In this document: piece by piece, positions 44,632-57,281 of the stretch
How positions within the stretch are numbered: the stretch's first letter is position 1
Layout of the letters: the number at the start of each line of letters is the position of its first letter
From: Morella rubra
Lineage: Eukaryota; Streptophyta; Magnoliopsida; Fagales; Myricaceae
DNA length: 64,000 nucleotides
Assembly (NCBI GenBank): GCA_003952965.2
Contig: CM025850.1
Span: 30,615,024 to 30,679,023, forward strand
Direction of reading: 5' to 3'
Notes under the pieces: model-generated
The model's input: the letters and a program-made list of their open reading frames with translations, nothing else
The model's database searches: none
What the model was told of the DNA's origin: nothing
Translations under genes and position numbers: made by a program

Positions 44632-47186
44632 TCAAGGGATACGTTTCCAAGCTTGATGCATTATTCCATCATTTACAAAGGGGCGCAAAGACCACATCAT
44701 GCAGTAGCTCTCTAATTCCACTGCTGACGTCTTGAAATTGAGAGCAGAAACAATTTTTTCCTGCAACATGGTACGGCATATATATTCAAATGTCGAAAAC
44801 CCCAAACGATATCTGTCTGTACTGCTCATCCTGACTGGACAAATGACATGGAGGTAGGGAGATCATTACCTGCATTATATAGTCTTGCTTAACCATACTG
44901 TAAATGATCCCCATCAAGGCAGCATAATCAGTTGTTACTTCAGGGTTTTGAAGTTGAGATGACGCCTCTTCCTTCTCAAGAAGAACAAGTGTTGGCACAC
45001 AGGTGTAAATCATAACAAACAAATAGCGCTTTAAGTCAATATACGATAGAGAGATCAGTCTGCCATACGTACAACTCTGCCTTTTGATCTAAAAGGCTAC
45101 AAACGAAAGCATTCGGCCAACAAATAGGAGAAAGGCACAGATAACAGAACAGCTCTGCCAAACTTCACAAACTGAAACTTCTATTTTGGCCTTTGCAAAA
45201 TATTGCTCAAAAGATCTAGACAAGCATTTTAGTGACCCAAAATATTATAACCTCCAAAGAATCTTAGACAAGAAATTCTAAATTCAGAGAAATATTTTAA
45301 CAACATGGTTGTCCAGAGTATAGCCAAGAGTTTGCAAATTGATTAGCATGGATATAACTTGTTAGTCATGAGAAAAGGGAAGGTACAACAGCCAGGCTTT
45401 GCATGCAGGGGTGGGGTACAGCTTATTGAGTTTAACTACTAAAAACAAAGAAGAAAACAAGGGACCAGGAGGAAGAGGGGTTGGGGAAGAGAAGGCTACC
45501 TCATCATTATGAGTTGCTTGTTTATTGATCCCATCACCAGAATCTTGACCCAAAATGGATGATAAAGTACCATTCACATTTTGCATTGCACCCATTACAT
45601 CCTCCAGGAGGCATTCAAGGTCATTAAGTATGCTTTTTGCTGCAATCCCATTAAAAATTCAAACATAAATCTAAAGCCAAAGATATTCAAGTTGGAACCA
45701 TTAAACCTCCAATGTATAACATCCAAATTACAACGAAAAGGGGACTTGTCACAATAATCATTGCACAGAACATAAACCTGGACAATGAACTTCTACTGAA
45801 GTATGCCAGTAGAAGAGAGGACAAAAGGTGATTTATATGACATACAATGAAAACTATTACTACATGATCCCAAGATAACATAGCAAATCAGATCGTTAGT
45901 TTTCTCTTCTTCTTGCCACGCCCGGGCCCGCCCAGGGATGCAGGTAACTTAACTCCAAAGGAATTCAATTTCTGACTTCATCCAACTATCCCATTCATCT
46001 TCTTTGGGGAGCTGGGGCCAATTGTGGGGGGTAGTAGAGGTGCCTTAGACCAGAGGCTATTGGTAATGACAGCCCTGTGACAGAGCCTTTCTGAAAATGG
46101 TTGCAGATATAAGTTAAACCATGAGCCAATCTTACAATGACATTGAGCTACTAAGCACATTTCTCTAGGACGGGTAGCATCTGTACACCATTCGAACAAC
46201 ACTTCTAGCATTTGATAGATGACTAAAATCTGCCATTGACCAAGAATACATAGCAAACATTAATGACTATGACAGACGCTGGAAACAGGAAATGAAATCT
46301 AGTTCTCACTGTTAAGGCATTCACATTCATACAAGCTTTTTGACAAGTTCACTTTGAAAGAATACATATAAGAACAGAAACTGGTATGTTCTGGAAGGAG
46401 AAGTTACCTTTACTTAAGTGCTCACAGAGTCCAAGATGGCATGTATGCACTTCTGTATGCATAGTTAAACACAAATGAATAATTATTGCGGACAAACCAA
46501 TAATTTTTATGTGCAAGAAATTCAAAACGTTAAAGGAAACACCAATATCCTAATGACATCTAAAAGAATGAGACATTGCATAAACAAAGAACTTGAACTA
46601 GGGACCATATTAGAAGCAAGACAAAAGAACAACTGCACTTACACTTGCTTATATTATCCACGCCATCGTGAGTTTTAATGCATCCACCTTCAAAATATAA
46701 TTCAAGTCTCTTTGTTTCATTGGCTTCAAAAATTTTCCCAACGAATTTAGATGTTCTGTCTATTGGATACCGCCGAAGATGCTCTATGAAAATTTAAGAG
46801 TCTAATGTTAGTCTAAATTGTGTACAGAGACCTCATCATAACACAGGACAAGGAGAAAAATTTACCCAGCCCTTGCTGAAAACCAACAAGGAACCTGGCT
46901 CCCACAGCTACTAGTTCCTCAAACTTCGTAACCCTACCACAGGATTTCCATTCAAAATCATCAAAATATAAGCTTTTACTACAGCATAAACAGAAGAAAC
47001 AAAAACAAAACATTGGTCGAACAAAAATCTAACAAATTTTCCCCTTTTTTTATCTCCCAAATTAACATTCCTTCAACAATCACTCAGAAAAAGCTATCAG
47101 GTGGTTTACCTGGTCAGGAAAGACTTGTATATCTGGAAAAGTTTCTTCTCTAATTCAGAATCCAATTTACCTTCTTCAGTATCCAT
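44632..47186 (-). CDS. Conserved plant protein of unknown function (DUF7795-like)
   Basis: Six exons in minus-strand order: 47186-47110, 46933-46866, 46783-46643, 45639-45500, 44974-44870, 44760-44632, giving 219 residues, all GT-AG and in phase. For exon 3 only the donor AGCAAGT|GTAAGT keeps the frame open; the other nearby GT leads to a stop. The start ATG sits one base after a TTTGCAG acceptor, so a 5' UTR intron is likely. The protein is mostly helical and soluble, with motifs KFEELVAVGARFLVGFQQGL (about 28-47), LRRYPIDRTSKFV and, near the end, MMWSLRPFVND. I recognise it as a plant-wide single-domain protein that I believe is catalogued as DUF7795; the name is from memory. No catalytic motif or signal peptide is visible. 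It is transcribed away from SS5, sharing a 1.3-kb promoter region. Confidence 0.88.
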
Positions 47187-47399
47187 ACTGCAAAAACAAA
47201 CAATTGTCCAATTCCAATTGTCATCGTCTGTTACATGCTCTAAAGATAATAAGAAACATACCAAAAGCAAACAAGACCCACAGACAGGTGCAAACTTAAG
47301 CTGACAAAAATATGAGCTTTCCACCTTTGACATATTGACATTCTTTGTTAAACCAGGAACGAAGACAGAGATGAGAGAAAGAAGGCGCTGAGTTTGGAG

Positions 47400-48534
47400 A
47401 GAAGAGAAAGAGAGCGAGAGAGAGACCTACGAAAGAGGTTTGGTGGGAAGTTCGCCACAGAGATCGGAGAGAGCCGCCGGAGATGTCGAATCGGGGCAGA
47501 GGGGAGAGATCTGGGAGTGTCGGACGAAAAAGAAAACAGCTCCTTCCGTTTGGCCTGACGTGAAAAGTTAAAAAAGAGCCTCGACTATTTTACTATAGTA
47601 AAGTTTATAATCATACATTAAAAGCCGCTTTTACCAAAGAAGTGAGTACGTGCCCTCGTCTCTCCTAATATGCTTGAATTCACAAAATTAAAAATTCAGG
47701 TCTTAAAATCATAAGCGCAAAAGAAAAACAAAAACATATTGGTGCTATATATTTATTTAGCTTCTTTTACTCCGTTATGCTTTCTTCTGACAACTTTGGC
47801 TATCTAAAGCCACTTCACGCATAATCGTAGATAGTGTCTCCGTATATTTTGTTTAAAATTTAGAGGTTCCAAATTTTAAGTAAGTTGAGCCGTTTGGAGT
47901 GCCCAAACGCCGAAGGGAGTTATACCTTAAAAGCCGTTTTATTCTTCTTCTCTCCTAATATAAAGCACACTTAAAAGCATAAGAAGCGCAAAAGAAAAAC
48001 AAAAACATATTGGTGCTATATATTTATTTAGCTTCTTTTACTCCGTTATGCTTTCTTCTGACAACTTTGGCTATCTAAAGCCACTTCACGCATAATCGTA
48101 GATAGTGTCTCCGTATATTTTGTTTAAAATTTAGAGGTTCCAAATTTTAAGTAAGTTGAATATATTTTAAAATTTTTTACAAATTTTAATAAAGCTTGAG
48201 CTTAAAATTTCGCAAACAAACGTACAGGTATATATTTATTTAGCTTCCTATAATCCGCTGTGCTTTCTTCTGACAACTTTGGCTATCTAAAGCCACTTCG
48301 CGCATAATCGAATATACAAGAATCTGCTTAAAAAAAAGAGAAAAGTATATACAAAGAATCTTCTTGAGCCCCTCCAAGGCTCCAACGGACCAATCGGAAC
48401 ATACATGCTCCTTCAGTAAATTTTTTGGGGTGACGAGGGAGAGAAAGAGAAAATGTGAAAAATGCAGTGATATTGGAATCTCAAACTGTCTTCTGCTCTT
48501 TCTCTGTTCACTCTTGTATGTCAAGTTGTGAGAA
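47400..48534. promoter_or_regulatory. Shared promoter region of the DUF7795-like gene and SS5
   Basis: The two genes diverge here. A purine-rich block (about 47380-47540) is the likely leader of the minus-strand gene, with a possible leader donor at ACGTAG|GTCTCT on the minus strand. A pyrimidine-rich block before 48535 is the likely SS5 leader. Most of the space between is filled by the repeat described separately. Confidence 0.5.
47713..48310. repeat. Tandem repeat inside the divergent promoter
   Basis: About 175 bp starting AAGCGCAAAAGAAAAAC (47713-47888) recur essentially without change at 47984-48159, a 271-bp offset. A third, shorter and mutated copy of the middle part (TTTATTTAGCTTCC ... 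GGCTATCTAAAGCCACTTC) lies at 48229-48310. Each copy carries the small palindrome GGCTATCTAAAGCC. The first two copies are young; the third is older. Confidence 0.9.
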
Positions 48535-51500
48535 ATGTTAGTGGTGAGTTCACTAAACGCAGCGATCCCTTCGCCTCCCCGTCCTCCAAACCCATGCACG
48601 GTGCGCCCAAAACCAGTTAAAGCTCGAGCCGTTTGTTGCTTGAGGTAAATACTGCGGACCGAACTGAACGTAAAACTAGACCTAATTACAGCACTTATTT
48701 TAGCTTAATATGCAGGTGATCGATAATTCTGGCATATGGTTCAATCTTCTAAGTATTGAATCCTAGCCTCTTAGCTGTTTTCTTTTATTTGATTAAGAAT
48801 TTTGGTTGTAAGCCTTTGCCAGTGTAATCCTTTACTATTCTTAAATTCTACGCTTTAGGGCAGTGCTTTCGACATTCGCTCGGCGGAGTTAAATACGGTC
48901 TTTCTTCCTCATTGAAATTTTGGTGGATACCGCCATTGCTTTAGATTCGAAGGATTTCCACATCACTGCTCTCGTTTCTATTATATGAAATGAGTAAGTT
49001 CTGTGGCGGTTAACTTCTAACACGACTCAGTAATTAATACTATTTCCAGGAAAAACGGGGATCTCAATGGCTTGTACGGAAAAGCCTCACCAAATGTGCG
49101 GTGAGTTTGTGCTTTTAGAAAGAGAACATAAAAAAAAATCTATCAAAAAGATTGATATATGTTTGCATTTAGGTCAGAAGGTCATGATAATGCGGATGTG
49201 GGTCAGGTATGAAGTTTTTGCTCCCATTGTAACTCTGACGTTTTCTTTTTATACGCTACGTGCACTTTTTGCTGTGGATTTTGTTGTTTGCTTATTGGTC
49301 ATTGGAACTATTTCAGTCACCAAAAGGGGAACTGGAAGTGAAACAGGGTGACATTTGGCGACTATTCAGTGAAGCTCAGCAAAGTAAGTCCTCATTCGAC
49401 TGTACTTTATTCTAAATTTTCCTGGGCTCTCAGATTTTTGTTTGTATGTGTCGTGATGTGTTTCTTTGATGATGTTCAGACATATTGTACTTGAACAAAC
49501 AACGTATCATGGCCGTAGAGGAGCTGAACAAAGCAAATAGAGAGAAACAATTATTGCTCGCTAGGATAAAGCATTTGGAAGCAGAAAAACATGATGGGGC
49601 TGGAAAAGGTAAAAGGGATAGTCCCATGGCATAACATGGCTGAAGCAGTGAATCATGACTACTTGTAGCCCTATGGAGAGTCATAATCATGTTATGGTTA
49701 AATCTTTCTTTCTTGCACAATGACATATTCCCAGTGTCTTGCTTGAAAAGTTCGGGACTGCATTCATCATGCAGATGAATGATTGAATTAGTAGTGATTG
49801 CAACTAAGCGATTGATTCATTCTTGAAAGAATCAAATATAGATTTGTCACTGGTACCGAAAATTATGTTGGCTGTGGATCATCTTGGTTATTTATGTACT
49901 GGTCATGATAGGTTGCATATGTACCAGCAATTTTATTTTTGCATTTAGTTTGAGAAATACAAGAATCGTGTTCTCTGCTTATATTCTTTGACTCCAGTAC
50001 TTATACTTTCTCTGAAAAAGGAAATATATCATCAAAGTGAGGGATGCGTTCAAGTTGAAATTGCCTTAAACCATAATTATCCTACCTAAACCAGATACAC
50101 TATCACTTTGTCGGGGGTTGCTGCTTCGACTAGACTCAATGGTCCTCACTGGCATTATTAGCACTGGGGAGGCATCTGATTTGAGAAGGCTAATCATGGA
50201 TTGCAAAGTTGGCATGGCTGGTTTCCCTGATGAAATCCTGCAGAAAAGAGATGCTGACCTTCTTGCAGAACTACGCCACTTCTCAGACAGTAGCAAAAAG
50301 TATAATTATCTACTCCGTATTATGACACTTTTTTCTTGAAGAGTTAAAAAATAATACACTGAACTATGTGCATTCAGTATTTCTTAGATTATGCACACAT
50401 TCTCTCACAAAACAGACAGGCATGGTAGCACACACAAGTGGTCTCCTGACCTGCAACTAGTGTTCCTTTCCTTTTACATGTTTAACAGTAACTTCCTCAT
50501 ATATTGAAAAGTATATTGAGTGTTTCTTTTTACAAGCTGAGCTAAGTGTCCCCTGAGGTATTCCATGTATGCAGATAGGTATATTAGTATCTTGCCTTTC
50601 CTCTCCGTGCAGTATCATTTGTGTCTATCCATCTTCAGTATTGTCCGTGATGATTTTACTGTAGCGGATACATATCGGCTATATAGAAACGTAAATGGTT
50701 GGGTGTCTCACATATCCGAAACAAAAAAGTAAATGGTTAGGATGTCTTGGTATAATGTTATATAGTTGAGTTACGTCAAAGTGCCAAAAAAGTGTGGTTC
50801 ATGCATGTTGTGCAATTTCATGCATGGGATGTTCCGCATCCAAAGGGTGAATCTGGTGATTCGTAATACATGTCCCCTTGAAAATAAAAGGAATTTGGTG
50901 TAACAGAAATTTGTTGTGTCCGCGTTATTTTTCTTCTTTTCTTTTACTTGCCTTGTTTTATTTTTTAATATGTGAGAGGATTTTCTTTCTGCTTACAATC
51001 ATGTTTGTATAATTTTCTATCAGGACTTGTTTTCACATTGTCCATATTTGCACTGAAATGGAACCATTGGTCTCTGTTGGATCTTTGGCATCATACGTGA
51101 CAGGCTTATCTTGTGCACTGCAAAGAAAGGGCCACTTTGTGGAGGTTGTAATGCCAAAGTAAGTGACGGACATTTTTGTTCACTCTCTCATATCGCCCAT
51201 CATTGAAATTTAGGAATAGGAGGTCTATATTGACAATGTCCGTGTTCATTTGGAAACATAAGAATACTATAACGCCACTTTTGGATTTGAGAAAGAATGA
51301 AGGAGAGATTGAGTAAATGCTTAAACATTGTAATTTTGACCCAGCTGATGTGGTTGGTTGGTCTGTCACTTGATTGTTCTTTTAATGTGATAAGCTTACC
51401 ATAGGCCTCTCTAAAGGATTTCTGAAATTCCTTTTAAGGATTATGAGGTGCCAGCTCCCTGTCTTGCATCTCTGACACGTATCTTTCCATTGTTGGTCCC

Positions 51501-54500
51501 AACTGTCTAGCTTGTGAATCCAATAAATGCTTTAGAAAAGATGCAAGCTCATCATCATGGTAGTCCTGTTTGGGGTTAGAACCAAATGTACCTCTGCATT
51601 TTTGAATGTGGACTGATAGCCATAAGTTGATGCGTTGGAGAAATTATACATAAGATGAGATACATGTAAAAACAATTCTCTGACAGGAGTACCCATAAGT
51701 TGGTGTAGACCAGGGATCCTCCTAGGTTCCATTTCCTAGTTGGATCATTAAACATCTCCATGATCTCAGAGATAACTCCTCAGGTCATGTGGGATCAAAG
51801 CATTCTAGCTGAACTTGTTGGGCTAAAACCAACATGATACACTGGAATTTGCCCCCTTTTCCTCCTAAGCAACTCGTGAACTCTTTTATATCAAAAGCTA
51901 GCTAAGGTTCCTTCCCTGCCGAATATGATACCCTTTTCATTCTGACAATCATATGTGTTTTGTCAAAAGAACGTAGAATTGGACTTATTAACGGTAACGG
52001 AATTCAATATCACGTGTGTAATGTGCATTAAATGAAAGGTCCTTTTTGTATACATGCTTCCCATCTACTTCTGATTCTAAGTTGCATAGCAAGTCTGAGG
52101 TTCCTGATTTGTTGTCTTAAAGGAATCTACTGTGAAATAGGTACAAGACTATGGACCTAAATGAAGTTGAAGGGCTGCGGGAAGTTGAGGCAGAGCATTA
52201 TTCATATTTTAATGGTCAACTGCATGGAAACAAAGTTTGGACTGGGTGAGATTCTTCAAATTTAAGCTGAGTTATTGAACAAACTCAATTATCTTTAGGC
52301 GGTAGTAATCTAGGAGGAAAATTGACAAATTCAGTCAGAAACTGTGTTTTACATTGTTCCTTGTTAATTGTTTAATCTTCGTAAGGTTCATACTTTTGAT
52401 ACTCATCCTGCAGTGTTGTCCGTGGCATTGGAGTCTCTTTTATTCAACCTTTGTATTACTCATCATTTTTCAGCCGTGAGAAGGTATATGGCTACCCAGA
52501 TGACTTTGAACGGTCAGTATATCACTTTGACGACTTATTTATGACCTATCTGGCTTACTATTAGATGGTTAATGCTAGAGATGATCCACATCTTGATGAT
52601 CTGCGTGCATAGAGAGAGTTTGTTGGCCAAATGTGAGAGGAAATAATAAGTGAATATCCTATTAAGTAGCTGTTGTATTCTATGCAGCAAACCCGTGAAT
52701 TTGTGGACCTCTTTCTAATTGAAATATAGTTGCATAGGAACCTTGTAACCTCGGGGTGCTCCTGGGCACCTGCTGGATTTCCCTGGTAATCTTGTTCACT
52801 ACCCTTTTTCCATCTTTTCCCTGATGCTGAGTAGACCACTGCTTATGCTGGAAATCTTTAAGATACCATCAATCCCATCCCAATATTTAATGCCTTCTAA
52901 ACAATCTGAGAAGGTAGGTAACAGTTTTCATGCATCATCACTTCCATATAAATCCAACTCATAAGACTCCGAACTTCTATTTCTTTTATTTGAAGTCATA
53001 TTTTAATTGATACTATATCCACAAACAATGGCTGGGTACCTTAATCCTGGTCTTCTACCAGGGGAAAACACAGGAAATGGCACTTTGAAGAGTCAGTTGT
53101 TCATCAAACTTTACTCTTTCGATCACAGACACTGCATTTTATGATGCCCCGTAACAGATTAGGGCCTTTAGTTTTATCACAGTAAGAGAGTGATTAGTGA
53201 AAATTCCATTGGTTGTGGCCTATCTGTTTGATGCTTTCAGGTTTACTTATTTCTCTCGTGCTTCATTGGATTATCTTGTAAAATCCGGAAAGCGGCCTGA
53301 TGTGTTACACATACACAACTGGGAGACTGCTATCGTTGGGCCACTTTTCTGGGATATATTTGTTAAACAGGTGCAATTTGAAACTGAGCTTCTTTTATTC
53401 AACATTTCACTCTATCATGTTGAATAATTTGAATTGGCACGCAGCACTTGAGCTGGATTGCTTCTTTGCAGTATTCACTTTTTTTTTTGTCCTGGCTGGA
53501 TCAAGTATAATGTGATGTTGGTACCTCAAAAGTATTTTTTGCATTCCTTGGCTTTATGAAGAAGATTTATGCAATTTCTTCCCCCACAAATCCTTAATAA
53601 TCTGGTGATACATCATGCTGATGGGCATATAGATAAGACAAAGAGGAGCAATGGGTGTAAAACTCTACGGGCATTTTAATTGGACAAAACGTTTTCAGGC
53701 CTCCTTTCTCTTTTAAATGAAGGGGGAAGCGCTCTTAGTGTGTGAGACAATAACCGAAGCTGGATAGTTAAATTCTCAATCAGTTCCATGGCCTCTCACA
53801 ACTGAACTCTGCAAGACATTCTTCATCATGACCTAGTGGTGTCAAGTTTGTGAATGGGCTACACACCGGTTTTGGCACCTTTGGAACTATATTCATACCT
53901 GTAAAGTTCAGTCTTTAGACTTTTTTGTACAGCATTTATTTCATATCACTATTTCGTTTCTGCTGGGCTGAAGGGCATTTTTGGTTTTGCCTATCATGGG
54001 ACAGTGTTATTTCATCTCTTGTTGGTCATTGATCTCACGTCATATTAATTTGTGGGTATCATTCTCAGCAACATAAACGTTCTGGCTTGTATATACAGGG
54101 ACTTGGGGGTACTAGAATTTTATTGACATGCCAGGAATTTCATTCACAGGCAAGTTTCTCTATTATTTACCTTTCTAGCATTAACATTACCATGAGTACT
54201 TTTAAGCTTGACTCGTGCTATATCTCCTGTAAAGTTCAGTCTTTAACTGTACAGCATTCAGTTTCTGCTCTTGAGGGACAACATCACGTCATATTAATTT
54301 GTGGGTATCATTCTCAGCAACATAAACGTTCTGGCTTGTATATACAGGGACTTGGGGGTACTAGAATTTTATTGACATGCCAGGAATCATTCACAGGCAA
54401 GTTTCTCTATTATTTACCTTTCTAGCATTAAATTACCATGAGTACTTTTAAGCTTGACTCGTGCTATTCTCTATGTCTAATGTTTCAGTGTCTTGAGCAA

Positions 54501-57281
54501 CCAGATAAACTTGCGCTATGTGGATTGGATCCTCCTAGCCTTCACCTTCCTGATCGTTTGCAAGATAACAATAAGACGCATCTTGTCAACATTTTGAAGG
54601 TGTGCTCTGTTGCCTATTAATTCTTTTTCTTTCTTTTTGCTCTCATATTCTCTGTGTCTCAAATACTGCCAAAATACTTTATTTAGGTAAAAATATCATT
54701 TCAATGGTGTCTCAAAATCTTCTCCTTGACCATCTATTGTATGGTATACTATTCCTCATTGCAAAATCTTTGAAGCTTCTTGCTTCTTTTGGCTGTCTTG
54801 CATACTTAATTTTTCAATTCCATACAAACTTTCAGGGTGGAGTTGTTTACTCTAATAAGGTTGTGATAATGGCATCCTTACACTCAAAAAGCAGGATCAT
54901 TGGTAGTTTTAGCCATGGATTAGAAGCTACCTTAAGCATCCACAAGTAAGTAACAGTTAGTCAATGCTGAATGTGCATAATACATTGTTCTGTCTTCTGC
55001 ATAGTAGATTTGAAAAATCTAATTTCACTGAAAGTTTCTTCCATTTTTCCTAAATTGCAGGGACAAGTTGGCTATTTCTCCATGTGGATTTGACAACTCC
55101 GCATGGAATCCTTCCAAGGACAACTTTCTTCCAGAAACCTATTGTGCAGAAGATATGAAAGGGAAAGCAGTTTGCAAAGTTGCATTGCAACATCATCTGG
55201 CGTTACCTGATAATACTTCTACTGTTCTTGTAAGTTTTCAACTGCGGTAGCTTGTAATTGTTTCTGAATTGTAAAATGGTACTCTTAAGTGGCTGTGGGG
55301 GGAAACTGCTTATGAAGTCAACTCTTATCAAGTGTTAACTCTTCTATAAAGGGCACCTGATGCCTTAAGCTGGATAAGGGATATCTACTGATTGCAGCGA
55401 ATGAATCCCTGATCTACAATGGAATATATTCCTAAGTTAGGATGTGATGTTTTTCAGGTGGGTTTCATCTTCACAGAAGCTTTTGATATTGATAAGGGGA
55501 ACTTGAAGGCAATTGTCCGGAATGCAACCAGTAGAGGTGTCCAGGTTGTTGTCTCTATCAGAGTTTGTTGTTACTTTTTTCTGAAGAAAACGCGTGGATT
55601 TACCCGATACTGTGCTACTATAGTTTCTATTTTTATGAGAACTAGTTCATGATTCATTGATGGTAGGAGAAATGGAATTGACCGCATTAGTCAGTAAATC
55701 GGAGGATATATCTGGTTTCTAAGTTTGTTTCTCTTATAGTGGATTTGTCATTGATGTGATTGCTAAGTGGTTTTCTACAGTTTGTCTTTGTGGACATTAG
55801 CAAAAACTCAAGCAAAGACAGGGTGCTGGAATCTGTTCAAGATCTCCTCAAGGTACAGGCTCAACTGTGTTCTATTTCTTATCTTTTACATCTTACAAAG
55901 AATTATTCATATACAACCATTTGGTGCAGGTGTTAAAACATCAAATTTTTTACTGCATTTGTATTCAAATCATTCTTGCTGTTAGACAATTTCCCATGAT
56001 CCTGAAGTATCCAAGCTGACAATGATTTTTTATCTGCTTAGGCTGCGCTATATTTAGTTTAATGCAGAAGATTAAATGTTTGACGAGCTTTCATGCTAGG
56101 ATAACCTGTGTATGTTTTCTTCCTATGCACTCAGGATGAAAATGTGATATCCATAGACGGAGTAGATGAAGCAGTATCACATTTAGTCTTTGCAGGATCT
56201 GACATTATCTTGTGCCAATCTTTGCACGATCCTGTTCTCCAAGTGCCAGTAAGTTCTCTCTCTCTATCTCTCTCTTTGCATCAACATAAAAATTCTCAAG
56301 GATGGCTGTACAACTCCAAGCAACCACTTCAAAGATCACCGGGCATTATTGAGAGATTTTAATAGATCCCATGCATCATATTCATGTGGAAATACCGTAA
56401 TACATTTGCATACATATGCCTGCACCTGTTGCGTATCTGCATTCCCATTTGTTGAAGTTGGATGCACGGATCTCTTCTTGAACTGCATATTGCGGCAACT
56501 TTAGCCAGTTAACAAATTGCATACAGCCGTGCAGTTCTTTCTAGGCTTATGTCCAGTATGATACTAATCCTGTCTTGCAGCCTCACCTGTTTTCCCTTTG
56601 TAGACTCTCTTTTCCTCGTAGTGCCATCATTGGATCACTTCTCTGTTTTGGGAGCAGTGTCTGATTCACTGTTGCTTCCACGCCTTTTTCTTGTTTACTC
56701 AGCTGTGTGCACGCACGCGTGCATCAAGCGTTCAATAAAATGCGATAATAGAATGTCACTTCCTGGTTAACTTTTTCGTTTGTGGTTATTTGAAAAATGT
56801 AGCTCAAGGCTTTGAAATATGGAGCTGCTCCAATACCAGTAATGCCCACTGATGCTGTACCCAGGTGACTGATAGAGAAGTGGATGTATATAGCTGTCTT
56901 TTTCCTTTTAACAAGAGAAAGTAAAATTCATACTCCGGAAATGACTTGACAGGCACTTTGTAGATCATGACTATGACAGCACTAAATTTGCCCAGTTCAT
57001 CAATTCTGGCTTTGGGAGAATGTCCTTAAGCCAAGCCCTGGATGAAATTGTATGAATTTACTCATCCCAAAGTTCTTTCACCCCCTCCAATTACTGGACA
57101 TTGATTTATCTTGCTGAAAGGTACGGACGTTTTTGAGCATTGTTTTCTTGTTTGTCTGTAGGAGAACAACCCTGCTAGATGGAGGCGAAAAATAATGGAC
57201 GCAATGAAAATGGACTTTTCCTGGGATGCTGAGTGCTGTGACGTGCACGTTTCTGCCTATACAGCCATTAAGAATTTATAA
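48535..57281 (+). CDS. SS5: Starch synthase 5-like, noncanonical granule initiation protein
   Basis: Twenty exons: 48535-48644, 49050-49100, 49173-49206, 49317-49383, 49480-49608, 50095-50299, 51024-51158, 52141-52245, 52414-52512, 53241-53370, 54099-54149, 54489-54599, 54836-54945, 55061-55229, 55458-55544, 55781-55852, 56135-56248, 56803-56864, 56953-57049, 57162-57281. All phases agree, giving 685 residues. Residues 1-36 resemble a chloroplast transit peptide (basic, Ser/Pro/Ala-rich). A coiled coil follows at about 88-125 (NILYLNKQRIMAVEELNK). The GT5 domain begins at about 203 (HIVHICTEMEPLVSVG), with HIHNWETA at 335-342. The canonical ADP-glucose motif KxGGL reads S216-VGSL here, so ordinary synthase activity is doubtful. 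In Arabidopsis, SS5 promotes starch granule initiation in chloroplasts without being a normal synthase. Intron 11 starts with GC (CACAG|GCAAGT), and a broken copy of exon 11 lies inside it. Confidence 0.92.
53898..54466 (+). repeat. Tandem duplication around SS5 exon 11
   Basis: Copy 1 (53898-54222) contains intron 10 sequence, exon 11 (54099-54149) and its donor. Copy 2 (54226-54466) repeats this from CCTGTAAAGTTCAGTCTTTA to GACTCGTGCTAT. Over the aligned parts I find no clear base substitution, but several deletions: a large loss upstream of TCACGTCATATT, two bases in the exon, and one or two bases near AGCATTAA. Confidence 0.9.
54348..54396 (+). pseudogene. Broken second copy of SS5 exon 11
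   Basis: The copy keeps the acceptor (TATACAG) and the GC donor (CACAG|GCAAGT), but is 49 nt instead of 51 because two T residues are missing (GGAATCATTC versus GGAATTTCATTC). Splicing it to exon 12 gives an immediate stop (GTGTCTTGA frame), while exon 11 copy 1 joins exon 12 in frame. If used, it would make a transcript open to nonsense-mediated decay. Confidence 0.85.

Noticed and set aside
47106..47333. An upstream in-frame ATG extending the DUF7795-like protein by 49 residues
   Set aside because: The extension is Cys- and Leu-rich and crosses a strong splice acceptor directly before the chosen ATG, so it is intron sequence.
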